Part shown: in pieces, positions 9,095-17,443 of the stretch | Layout: every line of letters begins with the position of its first letter | How positions within the stretch are numbered: position 1 is the first letter of the stretch | Source of the DNA: Myxococcales bacterium | GTDB taxonomy: Bacteria > Myxococcota_A > Polyangia > GCA-2747355 | DNA length: 49,022 bases | Assembly: GCA_020431405.1 (NCBI GenBank) | Contig: JAGQIK010000021.1 | Span: 1 to 49,022, forward strand | Direction of reading: 5' to 3' | Notes under the pieces: model-generated | Told to the model about the DNA's origin: nothing | The model's database searches: none | The model's input: only the letters and a program-made list of their open reading frames with translations | Translations under genes and position numbers: made by a program

Positions 9095-9425
9095 GCTGCG
9101 GCGCGGGCCTCGCCAGCGGCGTCTATCGGCTCGACATCAACCATCTCGAGGCGCAGATGAAGGCGCGCGTGGGTGCCATGCCAGCGCGAGTGCGCGCCAA
9201 GATGCAGGCGGCTGATCTGCGTCTGTCGGTCGATGGTGACACGGCGAAGCTGCTCTCCAATGCGGCGGCCAAGGGCGAGCCGCCGCGCTTTCACGTGCGC
9301 TGGGACGGAAAGCGCTTCGTGCTCGAGGCGAAGCGCGGCCCCAACGTGTCGTGCACGCGCGTCGACGCGCGCAGCCTCGACTGCACCATGCCGCACGGCG
9401 CCAAGATGCGCTTCACGAGGGCGCC

Positions 9426-9429
<4 letters not shown>
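9040..9429 (+). CDS. Small predicted lipoprotein (129 aa)
   Basis: Starts at ATG 9040 directly after a GAGGAG ribosome site. The N-terminus is a hydrophobic signal ending in a lipobox-like FVGC (Cys20). The rest, about 105 residues, has two cysteines near the end and no family I recognise. It overlaps the BCCT gene by 55 nt in another frame and overlaps the following metzincin gene by 4 nt (ATGA), so the three are probably translated as a coupled set. It could alternatively be a signal-anchored periplasmic protein. Confidence 0.65.
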
Positions 9430-10589
<1,160 letters not shown>

Positions 10590-10618
10590 TGCGACGGAGT
10601 GGCGGCGACGCTCGCGCG

Positions 10619-12211
10619 CTAATCGTCTAGGACGTCGGTCATCACGCGGCCGTCGAGGCGCAGGCGCTGTTTGCCCCAGCCGGCCCAGCGCTTGGGCCAC
10701 GACATGCCCATCAGGTAGGCGACGGTGGGCGCGATGTCGACCAGGCGCGCCGCTTTGATCTTGCGCCGTTGCCGCAGGCCCGCGCCCGCGCCGATCATGA
10801 AAGCGCGCATCTTGTGCATGCTCGGCAGGTAGCCGTGCGAGCCGACGGCGTAGCGGTGGCGCCGGTAGACATAGCGGCGGCGAGGGTTGCCGTTGCGGAA
10901 GTCGCAGTCGGCTTTGGAGAGCACGACGAGGCTCGGTGCGGAGCGGTGCGTGCCGGCGCGCGGTTTGCGCGCGTGCGTCGGGACCGGCAGGCCGAGCTTG
11001 CGGTACTCGCTCGGAGCGTACACGCCTGCGATGCAGCGCTTGTACTTGTCGTGGTGCAGCAGCTTGACCAGCTCGGGCAGCCGTTTGCGATCGCGCGCGC
11101 GGCGCGCGTAGATGTAGGCGACCTGGCTGTTGAAGACCGTCAGGAAGTGCTCGCGGCGCGCCTGCCGCGTGCTGCGCAGCGTGCGGTAGCGGTTGAAGCC
11201 CTTGTCGTAGAGCAGCTGTCTGAGGTCGACGGCGTGGCTGACGTTGAGAAAGCCGTGGTCGGAGACGACGAAGAAAGCGGTGCGCTCGGCGATGCCCGCC
11301 TCGCCGTAGGCGTTGATCAGCGAGCCGACGTAGCTGTCGATGCGCTTGAGCGCGCCGAACAGGTAGCGCGAGGTGCGGCCGCCCGCGTGCTGCACCGTGT
11401 CGGTGGTGACGAAGTGCACGAGCATCAAGCGCGGCGTGTTGCGCCCGTCGACGAGCTTGCGCGCGATGTCGCGGCTGAAGCGATCTGCGCGCAGGTTCTC
11501 GTGCTGCAGGATGCGTCCGACGCTGGTGGTGATGTCGACGCGCGGGCCCTCGGCGTTGCGCTGCGCCACGCTGGCGACGACGGTGCGCAGCGGCTTGGAC
11601 ATATAACGGTAGGCGTACTTGGGGCTGTACATCGTCTCGGGCAGGTTGAAGGTGATGCCCTTGGCGCGCTGCGTGGCCGGCCAGTTGATGGCGGCGCTGG
11701 TCCAGCCGCGCTTGGCCGTCAGGTCATAGAGCGCCGGCGTGCGAATGCGGCGCTGCGTCTCGACAACGCTGTACATGTAGGGCAGCACGAACCTGCGGTG
11801 GTCCCACCAACGGTTGCCGAGCACGCCATGGTGGCGCGGGTACTGGCCCGTCACCACCGAGACGTGCGCCGCCCAGGTCACGCTCGGGAAGACCGTGTAG
11901 GCGGGGCGGAAGAAGCCGCGATCGACGAGATCCTTGAGGTGCTTGAGCTTGCCGAGGTGCTTTTCGAGCACGTCGTAGTTGATGCCGTCGATGGAGATGA
12001 TCAGCGCGTACTTGGCTTTGCCGCGCGCTTCGGTGTGTTTGGCGAAGGGGATGGCCGGGGCACGGATCCGGTAGGGGGCTGGATCCGTCACCAGCGACAG
12101 CGCGCCGCGGGACAGCTGCACGGGGCCGCGTGCTCGCGCGGCGGTGGGGGCGGCGGCGGCGACCGTAAGAAAAAGCAATGAAAATCGGGCGACTATGCGT
12201 GCCTGAGACAT
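10619..12211 (-). CDS. Exported nucleotide pyrophosphatase/phosphodiesterase (alkaline phosphatase superfamily)
   Basis: 530 residues with a Sec-type signal at the N-terminus (LLFLTVAAAAPTAARA). The alkaline phosphatase-superfamily metal centre is visible: Asp75 in ISIDGINYD, the nucleophile block FPSVTWAAH (Thr112), then TTDTVQH and VVSDHGF, which supply the second set of Asp and His ligands. This order is that of ectonucleotide pyrophosphatase/phosphodiesterases. It likely hydrolyses nucleotide or phospholipid phosphodiesters outside the cytoplasm. The C-terminal region is rich in Arg, Tyr and Lys and less recognisable. It is transcribed divergently from the transferase gene at 12495. Confidence 0.86.
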   Translation of the reverse strand: MSQARIVARFSLLFLTVAAAAPTAARARGPVQLSRGALSLVTDPAPYRIRAPAIPFAKHTEARGKAKYALIISIDGINYDVLEKHLGKLKHLKDLVDRGFFRPAYTVFPSVTWAAHVSVVTGQYPRHHGVLGNRWWDHRRFVLPYMYSVVETQRRIRTPALYDLTAKRGWTSAAINWPATQRAKGITFNLPETMYSPKYAYRYMSKPLRTVVASVAQRNAEGPRVDITTSVGRILQHENLRADRFSRDIARKLVDGRNTPRLMLVHFVTTDTVQHAGGRTSRYLFGALKRIDSYVGSLINAYGEAGIAERTAFFVVSDHGFLNVSHAVDLRQLLYDKGFNRYRTLRSTRQARREHFLTVFNSQVAYIYARRARDRKRLPELVKLLHHDKYKRCIAGVYAPSEYRKLGLPVPTHARKPRAGTHRSAPSLVVLSKADCDFRNGNPRRRYVYRRHRYAVGSHGYLPSMHKMRAFMIGAGAGLRQRRKIKAARLVDIAPTVAYLMGMSWPKRWAGWGKQRLRLDGRVMTDVLDD

Positions 12212-12494
12212 GCCTGCCTAGATTGTGTTTGGGTCTTGTCCTACGAAGAGGTCGTAACAAGAGGCCGTTGTCTTGTAACGTCCGCCACGTAGGACGACTG
12301 TCCCGATCATGATAGCATCCGTGGGCGCCACGTCGACTTTCTGGCCCAACAAATATGTGATTTTTGTGATCCAGTGGGGTTCCGAGGCCGTGTCCAACAG
12401 GCGACGCCGGCTGGATCCGGCGGTGGCGAGCACGTGACATGTAACGGCCCCCACGCCATGGCGTATGCTCGACGCGAGGGCTATTCTCACCGTG
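12212..12494. other. Divergent spacer with nested inverted repeats
   Basis: No gene seen. It is richer in A/T than its surroundings and must hold promoters for both neighbours. GTCCTACG near 12238 pairs with CGTAGGAC near 12288, with ACAAG and CTTGT inside, giving a possible nested hairpin. A 12-bp perfect palindrome ACGCCATGGCGT lies at 12453-12464. Confidence 0.4.
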
Positions 12495-13277
12495 ATGTCC
12501 CCCAACACGCAGCGGGCTTGCAGCGACCACGATGCCGATGCGCAGCGACGTGATGTCGCGCTGGTGTTGTTCGCTCGGCGGCGCGAGCACCGCGGCAAGG
12601 CGCTCGGCCTGGGACGCGCCAATGCGCGGCTGAGCAAGCTGCTGCTCGAGCACGCGTTGCACACCACGCGCGCGGCGGCCGCCGGACGCATGGCGCTCGC
12701 CGTGGTCACCGACGAGCCGCTGGCGGAGGGCGCCTTGGCGCCGCTGCACGGCCGCGGCGACGACGACGTGATGCAGCTGCTGCAGCAGGGCGACGACTTC
12801 GAGAGCCGGCTGCTCGATGCGCTGCGCCGCGTGGCCGCGCGCGGCTATCGCCGCCTGGTGCTCGTGGGCTCTGACACGCCGTCGCTGGCGAGCGCCGACC
12901 TCGAGCGCGCAGCCGTCACCGACAGTGCGCGCGCGGTGCTCGGACCCTGCCCCGACGGCGGCTTCTACTTGCTGTCCATCGACAGCGCGCACCTCGACGC
13001 GCTCGCCGGTCTGCCCTGGCGTCGCGCGAGCCTCTATCGCGCGCTGCGCCAGCGCCTCGTCGCGCGCGGGCTCGCCATCGAGACGTTGACGTCGCGCGCC
13101 GACCTCGACAGCGCGCGCGATGTGCAGCGCGCCTTCGCGCTGCTCGACGCGCTCTCGCGCCACTACCTCGCTCGGTCTCTAGTCGACGCGCCGGCCGCGC
13201 ACGCTCGCAGTGGGCGTCGCAGCGACCTCGCGCCGCGCTCGCGCTGCGACGGCGCCCGCGCTCCGCCGCTCGCCTAG
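12495..13277 (+). CDS. DUF2064/TIGR04282-type glycosyltransferase-like protein
   Basis: Resembles the radical SAM/selenodomain-associated transferase 1 family (TIGR04282, DUF2064), a GT-A fold group related to CofC-type nucleotidyltransferases. The best blocks are LVLVGSDTPSLASADLERA, with the metal-binding Asp region, and GPCPDGGFYLL. The N-terminal nucleotide loop, usually GxxKTRL, is here GKALGLGRANAR, a divergent form that may lower or change activity. The 260-residue length from ATG 12495 is slightly longer than usual, with an Arg/Ala-rich tail of about 35 residues. An ATG at 12465 would add 10 residues. The following gene is the ArsS-like radical SAM enzyme with which this family is known to co-occur. 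Confidence 0.78.
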   Translation: MSPNTQRACSDHDADAQRRDVALVLFARRREHRGKALGLGRANARLSKLLLEHALHTTRAAAAGRMALAVVTDEPLAEGALAPLHGRGDDDVMQLLQQGDDFESRLLDALRRVAARGYRRLVLVGSDTPSLASADLERAAVTDSARAVLGPCPDGGFYLLSIDSAHLDALAGLPWRRASLYRALRQRLVARGLAIETLTSRADLDSARDVQRAFALLDALSRHYLARSLVDAPAAHARSGRRSDLAPRSRCDGARAPPLA

Positions 13278-13336
13278 CTGCGCCCTCCGACCCGACGAAG
13301 AGATCGAAACGACGCTCGAGCAGAGCGTGACGCTGT

Positions 13337-13358
13337 CGCGGACACACGTGTCTCCGCG
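13337..13358. promoter_or_regulatory. 22-bp near-perfect palindrome before arsS-like gene
   Basis: The half-site CGCGGA-C-ACAC is mirrored with a single mismatched pair around a central ACACGTGT. It sits between the transferase gene and the radical SAM gene, ending 17 bp before the ATG and just upstream of the AAAGGA ribosome site. It could be a repressor operator or an RNA hairpin. Confidence 0.5.
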
Positions 13359-13375
13359 GCCAAAGGACATCTGTC

Positions 13376-14497
13376 ATGGCTGAAAACGCCGCCGTGCTGA
13401 AGGTCGACGCAGCCGACGTCGAAGGCCCCAAGGCGACGCAGTCGCTGCGCTCGCGCCGCGCGCCGCTCGCCCCGGCCGAAGCGCAGCTCGACGTGCTCGC
13501 CAAGCTCGAGCTCGCCGGTGCGAGCTGCGAGCGCGCGGACTTCGACGCCGACCTCGCACCGCATGGCTTCGCGCCGCTCGCGCCGGCCGAGCTCGAGATC
13601 TTTCAGATCAACGTCGGCAAGCTGTGCAACATGACGTGCCGTCACTGCCACGTCGACTCGGGCCCCGATCGCACCGACGCGGTGATGACACGCGAGACGG
13701 TCGACCAGTGTCTCGCCGCGCTCGACAAGACCAACGCGCACACCGTCGATCTCACCGGCGGCGCGCCCGAGCTCAACCCGAGCTTTCGCTATCTTGTCGA
13801 CGCGTGCATCGAGCGCGGCAAGCACGTCATCGATCGCTGCAACCTGACAGTGCTGTTGGTGCGCAAGAACGAGGACCTGCCCGAGTGGTTCGCCGAGCGC
13901 GGCGTCGAGGTCGTCTGCTCGCTGCCGCACTACCGCAAACGCAACACCGACGCGCAGCGCGGGCTCGGCACCTACGACAAGTCGATCATCGCTCTCGAGC
14001 GGCTCAACGCCGCAGGCTACGGCAAGGGCGACCCGAAGCGCGTGCTGACGCTGATGTCCAACCCCGCGGGCGCGTTCCTCTCGCCCAACCAGGCGCACAT
14101 GGAACGCGAGTGGAAGGAGGGGCTCGCGCGCAATCACGGCGTGACCTTCGACCGCCTCTTCGCGCTCAACAACATGCCGATCTCGCGCTTCCTCGAGTGG
14201 CTGCTCGACTCGGGCAACCTCGAGGCCTACATGGAGCGGCTGGTCAACGCGTTCAACCCGTCGGCCATCGCCGGGCTGATGTGCCGCAACACGATCTCGG
14301 TCTCGTGGGACGGTCGCCTGTTCGACTGTGACTTCAATCAAATGCTCGAGCTCGAGTGCGAGCTGCCCGGCGACGCGCGCCCGCACATCTCCGAGTTCGA
14401 TCCCGCGCTCTACGCCGAGCGCCGCGTGCGCACCGCGCGTCACTGCTACGGCTGCACCGCCGGCGCGGGCTCGTCATGCGGCGGCGCGACGGTATGA
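13376..14497 (+). CDS. arsS: ArsS-like radical SAM/Cys-rich domain protein (TIGR04167 type)
   Basis: 373 residues. The radical SAM cluster motif is CNMTCRHC (Cys84, Cys88, Cys91), followed by HVDSGP and the SAM-binding LTGGAPEL. The C-terminal DUF3641-type domain ends in CYGCTAGAGSSCGG, the hallmark of the arsenosugar biosynthesis radical SAM family, some members of which use selenocysteine; here standard Cys codons are used throughout. The family is proposed to attach the deoxyadenosyl group to methylated arsenic, but no ArsM methyltransferase is next to it. About 75 N-terminal residues before the core are variable, and ATG 13376 has an AAAGGA site upstream. It follows the partner transferase by 98 bp, with a palindrome between them. 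Confidence 0.85.
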   Translation: MAENAAVLKVDAADVEGPKATQSLRSRRAPLAPAEAQLDVLAKLELAGASCERADFDADLAPHGFAPLAPAELEIFQINVGKLCNMTCRHCHVDSGPDRTDAVMTRETVDQCLAALDKTNAHTVDLTGGAPELNPSFRYLVDACIERGKHVIDRCNLTVLLVRKNEDLPEWFAERGVEVVCSLPHYRKRNTDAQRGLGTYDKSIIALERLNAAGYGKGDPKRVLTLMSNPAGAFLSPNQAHMEREWKEGLARNHGVTFDRLFALNNMPISRFLEWLLDSGNLEAYMERLVNAFNPSAIAGLMCRNTISVSWDGRLFDCDFNQMLELECELPGDARPHISEFDPALYAERRVRTARHCYGCTAGAGSSCGGATV

Positions 14498-14500
14498 TGG

Positions 14501-14517
14501 GCGCCGCTTCGCGGCGC
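14501..14517 (+). terminator. Hairpin just after arsS-like stop codon
   Basis: GCGCCGC-TTC-GCGGCGC is a perfect 7-bp stem starting 4 nt after the TGA stop. There is no T-run, as is common in very GC-rich genomes, so it may slow or stop transcription or protect the 3' end. Confidence 0.45.
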
Positions 14518-14720
14518 GGGTCGTTTCGGGCGGGCGCACTCGCCGTTGTGTTGCCGGCGGTAACGGACGCCTCGGGGTCTGCGTCGCGGTTGCGTATGAG
14601 GCGCCGCTGTGACCATCTGTTGACGGCGTGAATCTCTCGCTACAGACAGAGATCACACTCAGCACCGCGCATCTCGCGCTTTCGTCACAGCTCTCCACCG
14701 CTTAGGCGCTGCGCGGCTCG

Positions 14721-14738
14721 CTGGCACGCGCGCTGCTT
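14721..14738 (+). promoter_or_regulatory. Sigma-54-like promoter (-24/-12)
   Basis: CTGGCACG, four bases, then CTGCTT. The invariant GG and GC are exactly ten bases apart, and the -24 element matches the consensus TGGCAC fully. It lies 36 bp before the ATG of the lipoprotein gene at 14775, which leaves a short leader containing a GGGGG ribosome site. Transcription from it would require an enhancer-binding activator; none is encoded in this window. Confidence 0.65.
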
Positions 14739-14774
14739 TATCCCCCTGCGTCCGAAGAACTAAAGGGGGCTCCC

Positions 14775-15215
14775 ATGAAGCGGCTTACGATCCTGCTTTC
14801 CACCGTCGCACTCACCGCCATCTTCGCCACCGGCTGCTACGTAGCCGTCGACGACGACCTGCTCGACATCTTCGAGAGCGATCTGCGCGTCAGCTGGCGT
14901 GTCGATGGCTCGCAGCGCACGTCGCTCTGCGACACCTACGGCATCGAGAGCTGGCGCATCAGCGTCAGCGGACCCGACGCGCGCAGCATCACGCTCAGCT
15001 GCCGCGACAACTGGTGGAGCTCGGAGAGCGACTTCTACTCGCTGACCCACGGCACCTATCGCGTGACCGTACGCGCGCTCGACGCCGACGGCGCCACCAT
15101 CGGATCGCGCACCCGCAGCATCGCCGTCTACAGCGACTTCGGCACCTTCGACCTGCCCATCGACTTCAGCGCCGCCGACTTCGACGCGTCGGCCAAGAAG
15201 AGCGCCACCAAGTAG
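14775..15215 (+). CDS. Predicted lipoprotein, possibly sigma-54-controlled (146 aa)
   Basis: The N-terminus MKRLTILLSTVALTAIF followed by ATGC is a clear lipoprotein signal (Cys21). The mature part of about 125 residues is acidic, with predicted beta strands and a Cys pair (SLCDTYG and LSCRDN) that could form a disulfide, suggesting a single beta-sandwich domain. I do not recognise the family. A good sigma-54 promoter and a strong ribosome site lie upstream. The next gene starts 41 bp after the stop, so read-through is possible. Confidence 0.75.
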   Translation: MKRLTILLSTVALTAIFATGCYVAVDDDLLDIFESDLRVSWRVDGSQRTSLCDTYGIESWRISVSGPDARSITLSCRDNWWSSESDFYSLTHGTYRVTVRALDADGATIGSRTRSIAVYSDFGTFDLPIDFSAADFDASAKKSATK

Positions 15216-15256
15216 CTTTGAAGCCATCGCGCCGGCGTGCTACACGTCCGGCGCCG

Positions 15257-16936
15257 ATGGCCGATGACGCTCCCAAGACCGCCGAACACCGTGGCTCGCG
15301 CCTGCCCGCGCGCCCCGACGCCCTCGAGCAGCGCGTGGCCGACGCGACGGCGCTGCTCGAGTCGATCGTCTCCGATCGCGGCGTGCTCGCACACCTCGAC
15401 GAACAGGCGCGCACGCGGCTGCTGATGGCGGCTGGCCAGGCCGCCGGGCCCGACAAGCGCGCGCGGCGCAAGCTGGCGCGCGCGCGCCGGCGCAAGACGC
15501 AGCTCGATACGCGCGCCGCCGACGAGGCCGTGCTCTCGGCGACAGGCATCCGCGAGAAACGCCGCGCCGACGTCTTCGAGACGCCCGCGCCGGCGCTCAG
15601 CGCCGCGCCGCCGAGGCATCTGCCGGCGCCGCCGCTCGAGATGGCGGGCGGCTCGTACGGCGTCGAGGCCGAGGCTGGCGTCGAGGCCGAGGCTGCCACC
15701 GAGCCGCCGGCGTCGCGCACCGTCAACGAGCCGCGCAAGTGCTACGTCTGCAAGGCGCCGTTTGTCGAGCTGCACGCGTTCTACGACGCGATGTGCGCCG
15801 ACTGCGCCGAGCTCAACTGGCGCAAGCGCAACCAGACGGCCGACCTTCGTGGCCGGGTGGCCATCGTCACCGGTGCGCGCGTGAAGATCGGCTATCAGGC
15901 CGCGATCAAGCTGCTGCGCGCCGGTGCGCACGTGATCGTCACCACGCGCTTTCCCCGCGACGCCGCCACGCGCTACGCGCGCGAGGTCGACTTCGCGGAC
16001 TGGCGCGAGCGCCTGACCATCTTCGGCCTCGACCTGCGCCACACGCCGAGCGTCGAAGGCTTCTGCCGCCACGTGGCAAAGACGCGCGATCGCCTCGACT
16101 TCATCATCAACAACGCCTGTCAGACCGTGCGCCGCCCGCCCGGCTTCTACGCGCACCTGATGCAGGGCGAACGGAAGCCGCTCGCTGCGCTGCCCGACAC
16201 CGAGCGCGCGCTGGTGCGCGAGCACGGCGTGCTTCACGGCGACGCGTCGACATCGCACGCGGCGGGGCGCGAGGCGCTCGACGAGAGCGAAGCCTCGCGC
16301 TACCTGCAGCGCGGCGGCATCGCCGGCCTTGCCGCCTGGTCGGCCGAGCTGACGCAGGTGCCGCTGCTCGCCGAAGACCTGCGCGGCGGCGACGCGCTCT
16401 TCCCACGCGGCGCGCTCGACGCCGACCTACAGCAGATCGACCGGCGCGACATCAACAGCTGGCGCCTGCAGCTCGCCGAAGTGCCGGCAGTCGAGCTGCT
16501 CGAGGTGCACCTGGTCAACGCCGTGGCGCCCTTCATCCTCAACGCGCGCCTCAAGCCGCTGATGACCGCCACGCCGGAGCGCGACAAGCACATCGTCAAC
16601 GTCTCGGCGATGGAGGGGCAGTTCTATCGCGCCTTCAAGACCGACAAGCACCCGCACACGAACATGGCCAAGGCGGCGCTGAACATGATGACGCGTACGT
16701 CAGCGGCGGACTACGTCGCCGACGGCATCCACATGAACAGCGTCGACACGGGCTGGGTCACCGACGAGGACCCGATCGAGATCGCGCGCCGCAAGACCGC
16801 CGAGCACGGCTTTCATCCGCCACTCGACATCGTCGACGGCGCCGCGCGCATCGTCGATCCGATCTTCGATGGGTTTCTCAGCGGGCGTCACGTCTGGGGC
16901 CTGTTCCTCAAGGACTACAAGGCTGTCGCCTGGTGA
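15257..16936 (+). CDS. SDR-fold protein with N-terminal zinc ribbon and degenerate catalytic site
   Basis: 559 residues. Residues 1-150 are helical and Arg/Ala-rich. A four-cysteine metal site follows: CYVC at 162-165 and CADC at 180-183. From about 198 there is an NAD(P)-binding Rossmann domain with TGARVKIG (Thr205) and an INNACQTV block equivalent to the NNAG motif. HIVNVSAMEG supplies the expected Ser, but the YxxxK motif reads T468-N-M-A-K472, so the catalytic Tyr is replaced. A large insertion (about residues 300-420) separates the cofactor and active-site parts. It may be a non-canonical dehydrogenase or a nucleotide-sensing pseudoenzyme. The thioredoxin-like lipoprotein gene starts 27 bp later. 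Confidence 0.75.
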   Translation: MADDAPKTAEHRGSRLPARPDALEQRVADATALLESIVSDRGVLAHLDEQARTRLLMAAGQAAGPDKRARRKLARARRRKTQLDTRAADEAVLSATGIREKRRADVFETPAPALSAAPPRHLPAPPLEMAGGSYGVEAEAGVEAEAATEPPASRTVNEPRKCYVCKAPFVELHAFYDAMCADCAELNWRKRNQTADLRGRVAIVTGARVKIGYQAAIKLLRAGAHVIVTTRFPRDAATRYAREVDFADWRERLTIFGLDLRHTPSVEGFCRHVAKTRDRLDFIINNACQTVRRPPGFYAHLMQGERKPLAALPDTERALVREHGVLHGDASTSHAAGREALDESEASRYLQRGGIAGLAAWSAELTQVPLLAEDLRGGDALFPRGALDADLQQIDRRDINSWRLQLAEVPAVELLEVHLVNAVAPFILNARLKPLMTATPERDKHIVNVSAMEGQFYRAFKTDKHPHTNMAKAALNMMTRTSAADYVADGIHMNSVDTGWVTDEDPIEIARRKTAEHGFHPPLDIVDGAARIVDPIFDGFLSGRHVWGLFLKDYKAVAW

Positions 16937-16963
16937 CGGCGCGCGCGTGCGATACTGCCTGAG

Positions 16964-17443
16964 ATGTCGCGCGACCTGGTCCTGGCGGCGCTCGTGCTGC
17001 TCGCCGCGTCCTGTACCCAGAGCAACGGCGCCCCTCGTGCGCGCCCGCGCGTGATCCTCGCGCCGGCGGCGGGCGAGGTCGCTGCGCTCGTCAGCGCCCA
17101 GCGCGCGCGCAGCGGCGCCGCCGGACGCGAGCTGATCGTCTACGTCGGCGCCAAGTGGTGCGAGCCATGCCGTCGCTTCATCGGCGCGCTGCACGCGGGC
17201 AAGCTCGACCGCGAGTTTCCGCGGCTCGACGTGCTGAAGTTTGATCTCGACCGCGATCGCGCGCGCCTTGCCGCCGCCGGATATCGCTCGCGCCTGATCC
17301 CGCTCTTCGCGCGCCCGCGCCGCGACGGCCGCGCCAGCGGCCGCATGATCCAGGGCTCGGTCAAGGGCACAAAAGCCGTCGCCAACATCACACCGCGCCT
17401 GCAGCGGCTGCTCGCCGCCAACATGGAGGCCGGCAAGCGATGA
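16964..17443 (+). CDS. Thioredoxin-like lipoprotein
   Basis: 159 residues. The signal LVLAALVLLAASC is a lipobox (Cys17), so the protein should be membrane-anchored and face the periplasm. YVGAKWCEPCRRF holds the redox motif WCEPC (Trp65, Cys66, Cys69) of thioredoxin-fold proteins. A typical cis-Pro is expected near RLIPLFA. It likely reduces, or forms, disulfides in exported proteins. Its stop overlaps the next start by 4 nt (ATGA), so it is translated together with the DAC-like gene. Confidence 0.8.
   Translation: MSRDLVLAALVLLAASCTQSNGAPRARPRVILAPAAGEVAALVSAQRARSGAAGRELIVYVGAKWCEPCRRFIGALHAGKLDREFPRLDVLKFDLDRDRARLAAAGYRSRLIPLFARPRRDGRASGRMIQGSVKGTKAVANITPRLQRLLAANMEAGKR

Noticed and set aside
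14495-14517. TGA followed by a hairpin at the end of the arsS-like gene, as a selenocysteine signal
   Set aside because: The C-terminal Cys-rich motif is already complete before the TGA, the loop TTC lacks the G/U expected of a bacterial SECIS, and no family sequence is expected downstream.
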